Shown: positions 1 through 7,700, counted from the stretch's first letter. The stretch: 38,212 nucleotides of DNA from Gemmatimonadales bacterium (GCA_019637315.1 JAHBVU010000011.1:71242-109453); one strand, 5' to 3'. The notes: a model not told the origin generated them from the sequence alone. Numbers and translations are program-made.

Positions 1-490
1 TCAGCAACCGCCGCGACAGCACATAGTCGTAACCGATTCCCGAGGTCAGTCCGAGGCCGACCCCTGACGCCACCAGTGGCTCGCTGTCGATGGCGTCGAC
101 TGTGAAGTTTCCGTACGCGACCCCCACGCCGCCTTTCGCATAGAATCCCGATCGGCCCGGATACCAGAGCACGCTCAGGGCCGCCGTCGATGTTTCGGCG
201 ACGACCTTGCCCTCCTCCTCGTCGAGGCTGAAGCCGCGATTCACGAAGGTGAAATTGTCGAGGGCGACCAGCACCTTCTCCGACAGCACGCCGCCGATTC
301 GGAAGTTTGAGCTTGTGCCTGCCGTGGAGATCACCCGGTCGCAGTTGGAACAGGAAATTCGCCCGACGCCGGGGCCGCCGCCGAGTTCGAGCCAGAGCTT
401 GCTGCGGAAACGTTCCTGCGCCGTGAGCGCGCTGGTCGAGCCGAGCAGTGCGGTGGCCAGGAGCGCGATGACGGTGCCGCGCCTCATCAT
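1..490 (-). CDS. Outer-membrane beta-barrel-like protein, C-terminus cut by window edge
   Basis: The first 163 codons are present; the frame stays open to base 1, so the C-terminus lies outside. It begins with a Met-Met and a clear signal peptide (hydrophobic stretch about residues 6-20, Ala-rich, ending near LTAQ), followed by Gly-rich, alternating polar/aromatic segments such as GGVGVAYGNF and GLGLTSGIGYDYVLS, typical of small porin-like beta-barrels with an OmpA/opacity-like fold. A CSNC pair sits near residue 50. The ATG at 490 overlaps the stop of the upstream DUF3943 gene in an ATGA junction, so the two are probably translationally coupled. Export and beta-barrel character are inferred from composition; no specific function is recognised. 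Confidence 0.7.
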   Translation of the reverse strand, partial: MMRRGTVIALLATALLGSTSALTAQERFRSKLWLELGGGPGVGRISCSNCDRVISTAGTSSNFRIGGVLSEKVLVALDNFTFVNRGFSLDEEEGKVVAETSTAALSVLWYPGRSGFYAKGGVGVAYGNFTVDAIDSEPLVASGVGLGLTSGIGYDYVLSRRLL

Positions 491-1896
491 GGCGCACTCC
501 GTCCCGTGTTGCCAATCGTCCAGGTGCTGATCAGCCTCACCTCGGGATACTCGCGTCGCTGCTCGGGCCGGTCGGAGTAGCGGCTCAGGCGGCTGAAGTA
601 GCCGGTATGAATCCCGATGCCGAAATCCCGTCCGACGGGCACGGTAAACTCGAGGCCCCCGAAATGCGCCACGTGATCGGCGGTGGCTCCGCTGACGGAT
701 CGCAGGTACTCGGTCTGTGCGTAGGCGGCGATGACTGGCAGGCCCCGGAACTCGAGCAGGCCTTCGATGCGGACGCCTCCCCCGGGTCCGAAGTCGTAGT
801 CGCGCTCGCCCACGCCGGCGTCGGGCGCGTCGATGGCGCCGAGCAGAATCGCGTTGCCGAACGCCTGGGTTCTGACCCCGAGAGTGTTGGACAGGCGCCA
901 GCGCGAGTGGATCCCGAGTTCCACGCTCTGCGTACCGTAACGCTGCGCCGGGTTGTCGATGTATTCGAAGCGCTGGTTGACAGTCAGCTGGTGCCGGTGC
1001 CGAGCCGTTGGTCGGGTGATGTTCCGGCTGTAGAGCCGCCCGGTCGCCCGGAGCTGGTGCAGGCCGCCGCCGGAACTCACCTGGCCCCGGATGGCAAAGA
1101 CGTCGAAGGGGGCGGTGTACGGCGTGTCCAGCGGGTCGCCGTAGAGAAAATCGATCAGCGCGGTGATCGATCGTGCCGAGCTGTCGGCGACTTCACGGTC
1201 GCCGGTCGTCCGAATGCCCGTATAGGTGCGGAGCATGAAGGCGTCGGGGTGCGCCATCATGGTCGGGTGGGTCCGGCGCCCGCGCCCGCCGGTCAGGCGA
1301 TCGAAGCTCCCGATCGGGTCGAAGGGCAGCGCCATGAGTTCGCGCCAGAGTGGCGCGGGACTGCCGGGAGCCGCCTGTCGGATGCCCGCGCCGATCCGGC
1401 CGAAGATCTCCCCCAGGGCAACGCCGCCGAAGCTCGTCATTACGAAATCGTTGAGCGACGGGCGATACCGCTCCCCCAGATACTCCCAGGTCCAGGAGCC
1501 GATGAACGCGAGCGGGATCGACTCCCAGTAGCTGAGACCGTTATGTCGGCCGGCGTTGAAATAGAGCGAACCGTGATAGGGGTGGTCGAACATGTTGGTG
1601 CCGAACTGATTTTCGTCCCACTCCCATCCGAGGCGGAGGTTGCGCATCCAGGACGAGGGCGTGACCCGCGCAAAGTCCTCCTTCAGGACCCACATGTTGA
1701 AGCGATTGACGGCAACGTTGACGACCAGCCCCGTCCCGATGCTACGGAGGGCGCGGGAGGGAACTCGCAGAGCGAGCGAGTCTGCCGGCACGGGATTGTC
1801 TGGCCGCTGCTGGGCTCGCGCCGGGGTCGGCGCGAGCACAGCACAGCAGGCGGCCAGAGCCAGGCCGCGCGCTACTCGGCGGGTCGGAGTGCCCAC
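487..1896 (-). CDS. DUF3943 family exported protein
   Basis: A 469-residue exported protein. The GTG at 1896 is preferred because it directly precedes a signal peptide (RR, then ARGLALAACCAVLAPTPARA, cleavage before QQ); a GTG at 2028 gives an improbable Arg/Pro-rich extension lying over the small membrane-protein gene. Residues about 55-165 carry the DUF3943 signature: N-R-F-N-M-W near the start, WDENQFGTNMFDHPYHGSLY, FNAGRHNGLSYWES, WEYLGE and a GGVALGEIFGRI block. The remainder is beta-rich and probably forms an outer-membrane barrel. The family has no established biochemical role. The gene overlaps the small membrane protein upstream by 25 nt and the beta-barrel gene downstream by 4 nt, forming a three-gene envelope operon. 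Confidence 0.85.
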   Translation of the reverse strand: MGTPTRRVARGLALAACCAVLAPTPARAQQRPDNPVPADSLALRVPSRALRSIGTGLVVNVAVNRFNMWVLKEDFARVTPSSWMRNLRLGWEWDENQFGTNMFDHPYHGSLYFNAGRHNGLSYWESIPLAFIGSWTWEYLGERYRPSLNDFVMTSFGGVALGEIFGRIGAGIRQAAPGSPAPLWRELMALPFDPIGSFDRLTGGRGRRTHPTMMAHPDAFMLRTYTGIRTTGDREVADSSARSITALIDFLYGDPLDTPYTAPFDVFAIRGQVSSGGGLHQLRATGRLYSRNITRPTARHRHQLTVNQRFEYIDNPAQRYGTQSVELGIHSRWRLSNTLGVRTQAFGNAILLGAIDAPDAGVGERDYDFGPGGGVRIEGLLEFRGLPVIAAYAQTEYLRSVSGATADHVAHFGGLEFTVPVGRDFGIGIHTGYFSRLSRYSDRPEQRREYPEVRLISTWTIGNTGRSAP

Positions 1897-2021
1897 CAGC
1901 GGATCAGCAGGACCACGCCAATGGTCAGAAGGAGGTGGACCAGTCCAATGCCGACCGGAGTAACGAAAGTCAGAACGAACCAGACGATCAGAGCCAGCAC
2001 CGCGCCGATCAGATTTACCAC
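1872..2021 (-). CDS. Small hydrophobic membrane protein (49 aa)
   Basis: A short frame starting at GTG 2021, behind a good ribosome-binding site (GAGGTGA about 5 nt upstream). The product has two hydrophobic segments (about residues 3-20 and 24-41) separated by TPVGIG, then a short basic/aromatic tail RWWALRPAE. The layout resembles the very small two-helix proteins of the DUF5670/lmo0937 type, which are often linked to stress responses; that assignment is tentative. It overlaps the DUF3943 gene's GTG by 25 nt, consistent with coupled translation, and lies behind a perfect TATAAT on this strand. Hydrophobic periodicity, ribosome-binding site and position support a real gene. Confidence 0.6.
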   Translation of the reverse strand: MVNLIGAVLALIVWFVLTFVTPVGIGLVHLLLTIGVVLLIRWWALRPAE

Positions 2022-2044
2022 AGATCACCTCGAACCAGGGTACG

Positions 2045-2073
2045 TTGACGCTCTGCCGCGCCGTCCGTATTAT
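2045..2073 (+). promoter_or_regulatory. Sigma70-type promoter of the 6S-like RNA
   Basis: TTGACG (2045-2050), a 17-nt spacer, then TATTAT (2068-2073). The predicted transcription start, about 2079-2081, falls at the first bases of the 20-bp closing stem of the downstream RNA. Strong match in both hexamers and spacing. Confidence 0.75.
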
Positions 2074-2074
2074 A
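2069..2074 (-). promoter_or_regulatory. -10 element for the minus-strand envelope operon
   Basis: A perfect TATAAT reading on the minus strand, about 48 nt upstream of the small membrane-protein GTG. No convincing -35 is seen at 16-18 nt. The same bases form the -10 of the divergent RNA promoter, so the two promoters overlap back to back and may compete. Confidence 0.45.
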
Positions 2075-2079
2075 GAGGC

Positions 2080-2242
2080 GTCGGCTGGTGACTGGGAACC
2101 ACGTTATTGAGCCAACAGGTCCGAGGTTGGGCCCACATACTGTAGGTGATGCCATGCCCCCCAGGGGAAGGCAGATCTTGTGGTGAGGGCGCCGAACATT
2201 CTTCTTCGGGCTTCAAGAAACCTCCTGGTTGCCAGTCGACGC
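2080..2242 (+). ncRNA. ssrS: Probable 6S RNA
   Basis: A non-coding interval that folds like 6S RNA, the RNA that mimics an open promoter and binds sigma70 RNA polymerase. Bases 2078-2097 pair with 2223-2242 as 20 consecutive base pairs, five of them G-U, closing the molecule. Inside lies a long, weakly paired region. The apical arm around 2149-2172 pairs GCC with GGC and CCCC with GGGG. On the 3' side, a small hairpin pairs TTCTT (2202-2206) with AAGAA (2215-2219); it follows an ACATTC also found at the equivalent place in the E. coli RNA. Length (about 163 nt), own promoter, terminator and architecture all fit. Sequence identity to known 6S RNAs is low, so a lineage-specific RNA of other function cannot be excluded. 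Confidence 0.7.
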
Positions 2243-2244
2243 TT

Positions 2245-2286
2245 GGGGCGCCGATCGACGCGAGTCGGGTCGGCGCCTCTCGTTTT
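2245..2286 (+). terminator. Intrinsic terminator after the 6S-like RNA
   Basis: A GC-rich 12-bp stem (2245-2256 with the GGTCGGCGCCTC arm ending at 2279) is continued by GAC/GTC around a GCGA tetraloop with one bulged G, and followed by TCTCGTTTT. Because of this terminator the pterin gene at 2318 may need read-through or its own promoter. Confidence 0.65.
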
Positions 2287-2317
2287 GGCAAGCCCCTAGC
2301 GAGAGGCCCGTCACCGT

Positions 2318-2731
2318 ATGGCTCACTGCGTGGTCGCGCGCCGCTTGCATTTCAATGCTGCGCACAGGCTGCACAACCCTGCTCGCTCCGAGGAATGGAA
2401 CCGGAGCACCTTCGGGGTGTGTAACAACCCCAACTACCACGGCCACAACTACGAGCTGGATGTCCTGGTCGAAGGCGAAATCGACCCCGAGACCGGCTAC
2501 GTCGTCGACGTTGCCGTTCTCAAAGCCATTGCGCAGGAGCACGTTCTCGATCTGCTCGACCATCGGAATCTGAACCTCGACGTACCCTGGTTCAGCACCC
2601 GCCTGCCGTCGGCGGAGAATATCGCGATCTTCTGCTGGGAGCAGATCGCACCGAGACTGCCGGCCGGGCGCCTCAAACTGATTCGGCTCTGGGAGACGCC
2701 GCGGAACTATGTCGAATACCACGGGTCCTGA
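2318..2731 (+). CDS. 6-pyruvoyl-tetrahydropterin synthase family protein, animal-type motif
   Basis: A 137-residue enzyme of the PTPS/QueD fold, which converts dihydroneopterin triphosphate. Zinc ligands are His16 (FNAAHRL) and His41/His43 (YHGHNY). The catalytic Cys35 lies in [13 protein letters not shown], with five residues between Cys and HGH. That spacing, together with [17 protein letters not shown] (Asp81-His82) and ETPRN (Glu126), follows the mammalian PTPS pattern rather than the CxxxHGH of QueD. I therefore favour 6-pyruvoyl-tetrahydropterin synthase, a tetrahydrobiopterin route, over the queuosine enzyme. Start ATG 2318 has GAGAGG 11 nt upstream. It overlaps folE, which supplies its substrate, by 23 nt. 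No sepiapterin reductase is present in the window. Confidence 0.88.
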   Translation: MAHCVVARRLHFNAAHRLHNPARSEEWNRSTFGVCNNPNYHGHNYELDVLVEGEIDPETGYVVDVAVLKAIAQEHVLDLLDHRNLNLDVPWFSTRLPSAENIAIFCWEQIAPRLPAGRLKLIRLWETPRNYVEYHGS

Positions 2732-3293
2732 TTTCGAGCAGCACATTCTCGCCATTCTCGAGGCGCTGGGAGAGGACCCTGCGCGCGATGGACTGGTGCG
2801 TACCCCGGAGCGGGTTGCCAAGGCCTACCGCTGGATGACGCGCGGCTATGAGATGTCGGTGGCCGAGGTGGTGGGGGACGGCGTCTTCGACGAAAGCCAC
2901 GAGAACATGATCCTGGTGCGCGACATCGAGTTGTACTCGATGTGCGAGCATCATATGCTGCCCTTCTTCGGCAAGGCGCATGTCGCGTATCTCCCGGCGG
3001 GCAAGATTATCGGGCTGTCGAAGCTGCCCCGGATCGTGGATGTCTTTGCCCGCCGTCTGCAGGTGCAGGAGCGCCTGACCGATCAGGTGGCCGATGCCGT
3101 GATGGACGTGCTCCATCCCCGTGGCGTCGGCGTCGTGATCGAGGCGTCGCACCTCTGCATGATGATGCGCGGTGTCGAGAAGCAGAACTCGACGACCATC
3201 ACCAGCGCGCTGCGGGGCGTCTTTCGCGACGACGCGCGGACGCGGGAGGAGTTCCTCCGCCTGGTGCACGGACCGCGGACCCAGACGATCTGA
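2709..3293 (+). CDS. folE: GTP cyclohydrolase I
   Basis: A 194-residue cytosolic enzyme that converts GTP to 7,8-dihydroneopterin triphosphate, the first step of folate and biopterin synthesis. The family signature is complete: zinc ligands Cys79 and His82 in [10 protein letters not shown], and Cys150 in [11 protein letters not shown]. Other family landmarks are [10 protein letters not shown] near residue 31, [19 protein letters not shown] and the QVQERLT segment. Length is typical of the bacterial type IA enzyme. The gene overlaps the PTPS gene by 23 nt and is followed after 3 nt by the next gene, so all three probably share one transcript. Confidence 0.97.
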   Translation: MSNTTGPDFEQHILAILEALGEDPARDGLVRTPERVAKAYRWMTRGYEMSVAEVVGDGVFDESHENMILVRDIELYSMCEHHMLPFFGKAHVAYLPAGKIIGLSKLPRIVDVFARRLQVQERLTDQVADAVMDVLHPRGVGVVIEASHLCMMMRGVEKQNSTTITSALRGVFRDDARTREEFLRLVHGPRTQTI

Positions 3294-3296
3294 TCG

Positions 3297-3869
3297 ATGT
3301 TCATCGAGCTGACAGATCACCTTCGCTGTACTGAACCGCACCCTGAGGCATTCCTCGTTCTGCTGCCGGACGCGCTCGAAGGCCGTCGGGTGGTCTCCGG
3401 AGTGCTGGGGTGCCCGATCTGCAATCGGGAAGTGCGAATCGAGGGTGGGGTGGCGGCGTTCGGAGCGGCCCCGCCGGTCCGGTCGACGTCGCTCACGGCA
3501 GAGGCGGTTGCTGCGCTGCTCGGCCTCGATGGTCCCGGCGGCTACGTCGCGCTGCTCGGTGCGGCGGGCGGGCTGGCGGACGCGCTGACCGCGCTGATGC
3601 CGGGGATTCGCTGGGTGCTGGTCAATCCGCCGGCCGGCGGCGGAGAGTCGCCCTGGACCAGTGTGCTCCATGCCGATCGATTGCCCATCAAAGAGCGGAG
3701 CATGCGAGGCGTCGTTGTCTCCGCTGACCACGGCGACCCTGCCTGGGTCGATGCCGCCCTCGGCGCGGTGCTGCCTGGCAATCGGGCCGTGGTCGAGGCG
3801 CCCGTGCCCGTCCGGGCCGGCGCCCAGGTTCTCGCTGAGGCGGGCGGGGTATCGGTGGTGCGAGTCTAG
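3297..3869 (+). CDS. Uncharacterised protein with zinc-ribbon-like N-terminus
   Basis: A 190-residue protein starting 3 nt after folE. The N-terminal 50 residues carry Cys11, His15 and a CPIC pair (Cys39, Cys42), in the style of a Trm112-like zinc ribbon. After a linker, residues about 70-190 contain VALLGAAGGLADALT, IRWVLVNPPAGG and alternating helices and strands. This resembles a degenerate Rossmann/methyltransferase fold, but I cannot point to an intact SAM motif. No family is recognised with confidence. The position suggests co-expression with pterin synthesis, but gives no proof of a role there. Confidence 0.7.
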   Translation: MFIELTDHLRCTEPHPEAFLVLLPDALEGRRVVSGVLGCPICNREVRIEGGVAAFGAAPPVRSTSLTAEAVAALLGLDGPGGYVALLGAAGGLADALTALMPGIRWVLVNPPAGGGESPWTSVLHADRLPIKERSMRGVVVSADHGDPAWVDAALGAVLPGNRAVVEAPVPVRAGAQVLAEAGGVSVVRV

Positions 3870-3870
3870 C

Positions 3871-4944
3871 TCAGCTCGCCGGCAGCCGAAGCGCCTGGCC
3901 GGCTCGAATCCGATACCACTCGGGAATCGCGTTGATGCGGCGAAGTGCCGCCTCGTCGACGCCGTGTCGCCGGGCAATATCGCCGAGCGAATCACCCCGT
4001 TTGACACGGACCAGCTCGCCGAGCCGGTAGCGCGGCCGATCCTCGAGGCGATGGAGTGACGCGCTCGGCAACCCGTTGAGACGCTCTGCCGCCCCCGACT
4101 CGGCATCGGCCGGGATTCGGAGCCAGGCGCCGCCGGGCGGGGTTACCCCGAGGAGAAACTGCGGGTTGAGCTGGGTCAGCGTTTGGCGATCGAGGCCAAG
4201 GGCCTGCTCCGCAGCCGCCAGCCGGATCGGCTTCTCGAGCCGGATCGAATCCACGGCAATGGGCGCCAGTGAGTCCACCGAAAAGCCGAACCTGGTCGGG
4301 TCCCGCCCGATGATTGCCGCGGCCAGCAGCTGGGGCACGTAGTTCTGGGTTTCCTTCGCCACCATCCCGCGCCCGGCAAGGGCGAAGAAATCCTGGTCCG
4401 TCGCGCTGCCTCCTTCGCGCAGGGAAACACCGCGGAGCTGTGCCAGGCTGCGGGTGAGTCGACCGGCGCCTCCGTTGTACGCAGCTGCCGCTACCAGCGA
4501 CGATCCGAAGGTTCGGTTCAGGTCGCGGATGTGGCGCACCGCAGCGTCCGTGGCCCGAAACGGATCGCGGCGTTCGTCGACCCAGCGATCGACCCGGAGG
4601 CCATAATCGCGCGCGGTTGCCGGCATGAACTGCCACATGCCGACCGCGCCTGCCCGGCTGACGGCGGTGTTCGAGAAGCCGCTTTCGATCATCGGGAGAT
4701 AGGCAAACTCGCGGGGCAGTCCTTCCCGTTCGAGATGCTCGTCGATCAGCTCGCGATACCGGGTGCCCCGGTTGAGCCACTGGCTCATCCGGTCACGCGC
4801 GGGCCCGGTAAAAAAGTCGATGTACCGGGTTACGTCGGGTCGTTGCAGCAACTCGGCGTCGATCGAAGACGAGTCACGCTGTGCATTCCCGGAACCGGGG
4901 GTCGCCAGCAGGGCCAGGCCGAGAAGGGGAATGAGGCGTCGCAT
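3871..4944 (-). CDS. MltD-like lytic transglycosylase with LysM domain
   Basis: A 357-residue exported murein hydrolase. Signal peptide residues 1-21 end at GNAQ; there is no lipobox, unlike classic MltD. The SLT domain spans about residues 65-200: catalytic Glu87 in PMIESGFSN, AVGMWQFMPATA (100-111) and AAAYNGGAG (153-161). One LysM peptidoglycan-binding domain lies at the C-terminus (about 308-355, VKRGDSLGDIARRHGVD), where E. coli MltD has two. The enzyme would cleave the MurNAc-GlcNAc bond with 1,6-anhydro formation in the periplasm. Its 3' end abuts the convergent gene ending at 3869. Confidence 0.92.
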   Translation of the reverse strand: MRRLIPLLGLALLATPGSGNAQRDSSSIDAELLQRPDVTRYIDFFTGPARDRMSQWLNRGTRYRELIDEHLEREGLPREFAYLPMIESGFSNTAVSRAGAVGMWQFMPATARDYGLRVDRWVDERRDPFRATDAAVRHIRDLNRTFGSSLVAAAAYNGGAGRLTRSLAQLRGVSLREGGSATDQDFFALAGRGMVAKETQNYVPQLLAAAIIGRDPTRFGFSVDSLAPIAVDSIRLEKPIRLAAAEQALGLDRQTLTQLNPQFLLGVTPPGGAWLRIPADAESGAAERLNGLPSASLHRLEDRPRYRLGELVRVKRGDSLGDIARRHGVDEAALRRINAIPEWYRIRAGQALRLPAS

Positions 4945-5040
4945 AGCTGGGCCGGAGTGCAGGCACCGAGCCGTCCCTGGCGGATCTCTGTAACTTGTTG
5001 ATTTGCAGGTGGTTGCGGTGGTCGGTACTGGCGGCGTGTG

Positions 5041-5068
5041 CCCGGTCGGTCCGGCAAGGCCGGCCGGG
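5041..5068 (-). terminator. Stem-loop downstream of the acyl-CoA synthetase gene
   Basis: CCCGGTCGGT (5041-5050) pairs with GCCGGCCGGG (5059-5068) as 10 bp including two G-U pairs, loop 8 nt, starting 17 nt after the stop at 5086. No T-tract follows on the minus strand, so it may stabilise the 3' end or be a weak terminator. Confidence 0.35.
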
Positions 5069-5085
5069 TCGCGGCCAACTTTTCC

Positions 5086-6936
5086 CTACAGCGTCAGGTG
5101 GCTGTCGGTGTGCCCGTCGGATTCTGCGTCATCGTAGGCTGCATCGATCAACTCGCGATAATGCTCTTCGACCACCTTGCGGCGCACCGAGAGCTTCGGG
5201 GTCAGCTCGCCGGTTTCGATCGAGAACTCGCGCGCAACGATCAGGAACTTCTTGGGCCGTTCGTAGCGGGCCAGCTCGCGCAGGTGCTTGGAGGCTTCGG
5301 CCTCCAGGTGTTTCCGAACCTGTTCCAGGCCGATCAGCTCTTCCCGTGAGCTCCACTGCAGCCCGGCGGACCTGGCCCAGGCCTCCAGCGGGGGGAACTC
5401 CGGTGCCAGGAGCACGATGGGGAATCGGCGCCGGTCGCCCAACATCACGGCGTTGGCGATGAAGGGGTTCTTCCGCAGTTCGTTCTCGATCGGCTGGGGT
5501 GCGATCTTCTTGCCGCCCGCAGTGGCAATCAGGTCCTTCTTGCGGTCGGTGATCTTGAGGAAACCGTCGCTGTCGATTTCCCCGATGTCGCCGGTGTGGA
5601 ACCAGCCGTCGGCATCGAGCACCTCCGCGGTGGCCTCGGGTTTCTTGTAGTAGCCGCGCATCACGTGGGGGCCGCGCGTCAGAATCTCACCATCCTCCGC
5701 GATCCGGACCTCGACTTCGGGAATGGCGCGACCGACGGTGCCAAAGCGCAGGTGCTCGAAGCTGTTGACGGTAATCACCGGTGACGTTTCCGTCAGACCG
5801 TAGCCTTCCAGGATGGGCAGGCCCGCCGAATAGAAGAACCGGGCAATATCGCCGGAGAGCGGGGCGCCGCCCGACAGGAAGAGCCGGATCCGGCCGCCGA
5901 CGCGCTTGCGCAGCTTGCTGAAGACGAGCCGATCGGCCAAGCCGTGAGCCAGCCCGAGGCCGAACGGGATCGGTTGTCCCGCTACCCGCAGGTCGGCCCA
6001 GCGACCGCCGACTCGCACGGCCCAGAGGAAGATCGAGCGCCTGAGGCTGCCGCCCTGGGATGCCGTTTCGAGCGCCCGAGCGTAAATCTTGTCGTAGAGC
6101 CGAGGCACTGCGGCCACCACGGTTGGCCGGACTTCGCCGATGTCCTGTACCACGGTCTCGATGCTCTGAGCGTAGCTGATGACCACGCCCGCGTGGAACA
6201 TGCAGTAATGGCCCGTCATCCGCTCGAAGATGTGCGAGAGCGGCAGCAGCGAGAGGAATTCGTCGCCGGGGGCAATCGAGAGCACGGCAAAGCCGCCGCG
6301 AACATTGGAGGAAATGTTGCCGTGCGTCAGCATCACCCCTTTGGGCTCGCCGGTCGTGCCTGAGGTGTAGATGATGGTGGCGAGATCGTCGGGGGCGGCG
6401 GCCAAGGCGGCGGCGCGCCAGGCCGCGTGATCGTGCGCGGCTTGGGCGCCTTTGGCCTTGAGCGCCTCGAGCGAGAGCACCTGTGGTCCTTCGATGTCGG
6501 GGTCGAAGCCCACCACCCATTCCACCGCCGGTGCTTCGGCGAGGACTTCCGTCAGCTTCGCATACTGGGCCGCGGTCGAGGCGAACACCAGCCGCGCTCC
6601 CGAGTCGCGCAGCAGGTAGCCGATCTGTTTCGGCGTGAGCGTCGGATAGATCGGAACATCGATCGCGCGGGCGGTCAGGCAGGCATAGTCCGCGAGAGCC
6701 CATTCCAGCCGGTTTTCCGAGAGGATGGCGACCCGATCGCCGGGGGCGATACCGAGCGCCAGCAGACCGCGACTCAAGGCTTCGACCTGCTCAGCCACTT
6801 CCGCGTGCGTGACCGCAATCCACTCGCCATTCCGCCTGACGCGCATCGCGGCCGGATGGTCGCGGTAGCGGTCAATGGCTCCGAAGTAGAGCCCGGTGAG
6901 CGTGGTCGGCTCGGCGCCTGTCTGGGGGGCGCTCAT
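5086..6936 (-). CDS. Long-chain fatty-acid-CoA ligase (AMP-binding family)
   Basis: A 616-residue acyl-activating enzyme: fatty acid + ATP + CoA to acyl-CoA via an acyl-adenylate. The adenylate-forming signature IIYTSGTTGEPKGVMLTHGN occupies about residues 188-207. Later motifs are EGYGLTETSPVI, the core GWFHTGDIG and DRKKDLI near residue 470. The C-terminal GELTPKLSVRRKVV contains a late Lys that may be the A10 lysine. Length and the long LSLLPLSHIFERMTGHY segment match the FadD15-like bacterial long-chain group. The ATG at 6936 overlaps the stop of the lipoprotein gene (ATGA), so it is the last gene of the TPR-lipoprotein-ligase operon. Confidence 0.93.
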   Translation of the reverse strand: MSAPQTGAEPTTLTGLYFGAIDRYRDHPAAMRVRRNGEWIAVTHAEVAEQVEALSRGLLALGIAPGDRVAILSENRLEWALADYACLTARAIDVPIYPTLTPKQIGYLLRDSGARLVFASTAAQYAKLTEVLAEAPAVEWVVGFDPDIEGPQVLSLEALKAKGAQAAHDHAAWRAAALAAAPDDLATIIYTSGTTGEPKGVMLTHGNISSNVRGGFAVLSIAPGDEFLSLLPLSHIFERMTGHYCMFHAGVVISYAQSIETVVQDIGEVRPTVVAAVPRLYDKIYARALETASQGGSLRRSIFLWAVRVGGRWADLRVAGQPIPFGLGLAHGLADRLVFSKLRKRVGGRIRLFLSGGAPLSGDIARFFYSAGLPILEGYGLTETSPVITVNSFEHLRFGTVGRAIPEVEVRIAEDGEILTRGPHVMRGYYKKPEATAEVLDADGWFHTGDIGEIDSDGFLKITDRKKDLIATAGGKKIAPQPIENELRKNPFIANAVMLGDRRRFPIVLLAPEFPPLEAWARSAGLQWSSREELIGLEQVRKHLEAEASKHLRELARYERPKKFLIVAREFSIETGELTPKLSVRRKVVEEHYRELIDAAYDDAESDGHTDSHLTL

Positions 6937-7700
6937 TGGTGCAGGAACCGGACGACCAGGGTCCGCCCGGACCCGGGTATCTCATTGCCGTTGGCCCGGC
7001 GGGCGCGGATCTGGATCACGGCGCGGTCGGGCACCGGCCGATTGGGCAGGTTGCGCACCGTGAAAGTTGCAACGCCGTTGCTCGCGGTCATCAAGGAATC
7101 GTTGACGCGCCCGCTTTGGAAGACCACCGTCGGCGAATCGACCGGGACGGGCTCGATGATGCGGGCCGTAATCGGACGCTGCTGGATTCCGACGGCTGGT
7201 GATCCGCCATCGGCGCGGATCTGGAATGACGCGGTGCCGTTGTCGCTCGCGACCGTGAGCGAATCGTCTCCCACCAGGTATACGGTGTCCGCCCTGCCGG
7301 TGAGGGTGATCGTCAGCGCGGTGAGCGAGGTGGCGATCGTGTCTGAACCGAAGACGCCGACTTGGATTCGGGCGCTGCCGGTTGCGCCGACCTGTGACTG
7401 GACCAGGCCGGTCGTCTCGTTGACGGTGACAGTCGTATCGGGCGTGCGCCAGCGGAGCGGGGCAGATTCCACCACATTGCCATTGCGGTCGAGCGCAACG
7501 GCCGACAACTGGACGGACGACCCCGCTTCGAGAAAGGTCGTCGCGGGGTAGCGGAGTTCCAGTGAGGCGATACCGTCGTTGTTCTCGGAGATGCCGCTAC
7601 AGGCGGCAACCGCCAGGCCCGCGCCGATCAGGCCGAGCCGTAGGCCTTGGCGGCGACGGGTTCGAGTTCCCGCAGGGTTGATTCGGCGTGCTGAATCCAA
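6933..7700 (-). CDS. Ig-like (Big-type) lipoprotein
   Basis: A 255-residue predicted lipoprotein. After an Arg-rich N-terminus, a hydrophobic stretch ends in the lipobox AVAAC (Cys34), followed by SGISENNDG. The mature part begins with IASLELRYPATTFLEAGSSVQLSAVALDRNGNVV, a bacterial Ig-like (Big_2-type) strand pattern (residues about 43-125). Beta-rich sequence follows and ends in VVRFLHQ. The only in-frame start before the signal peptide is TTG 7700, which lies 73 nt inside the TPR gene, so the start is uncertain. A cell-surface adhesion or structural role is inferred from the domain only. Confidence 0.75.
   Translation of the reverse strand: MDSARRINPAGTRTRRRQGLRLGLIGAGLAVAACSGISENNDGIASLELRYPATTFLEAGSSVQLSAVALDRNGNVVESAPLRWRTPDTTVTVNETTGLVQSQVGATGSARIQVGVFGSDTIATSLTALTITLTGRADTVYLVGDDSLTVASDNGTASFQIRADGGSPAVGIQQRPITARIIEPVPVDSPTVVFQSGRVNDSLMTASNGVATFTVRNLPNRPVPDRAVIQIRARRANGNEIPGSGRTLVVRFLHQ

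Noticed and set aside
607-2091. Plus-strand frame opposite the DUF3943 gene
   Set aside because: The DUF3943 signature and signal peptide on the minus strand are convincing; the opposite product is not protein-like.
2080-2317. Riboswitch for pterin or folate upstream of the PTPS gene
   Set aside because: A folate or preQ1 riboswitch core was not seen, while the long closing stem, promoter and terminator fit a free-standing RNA.
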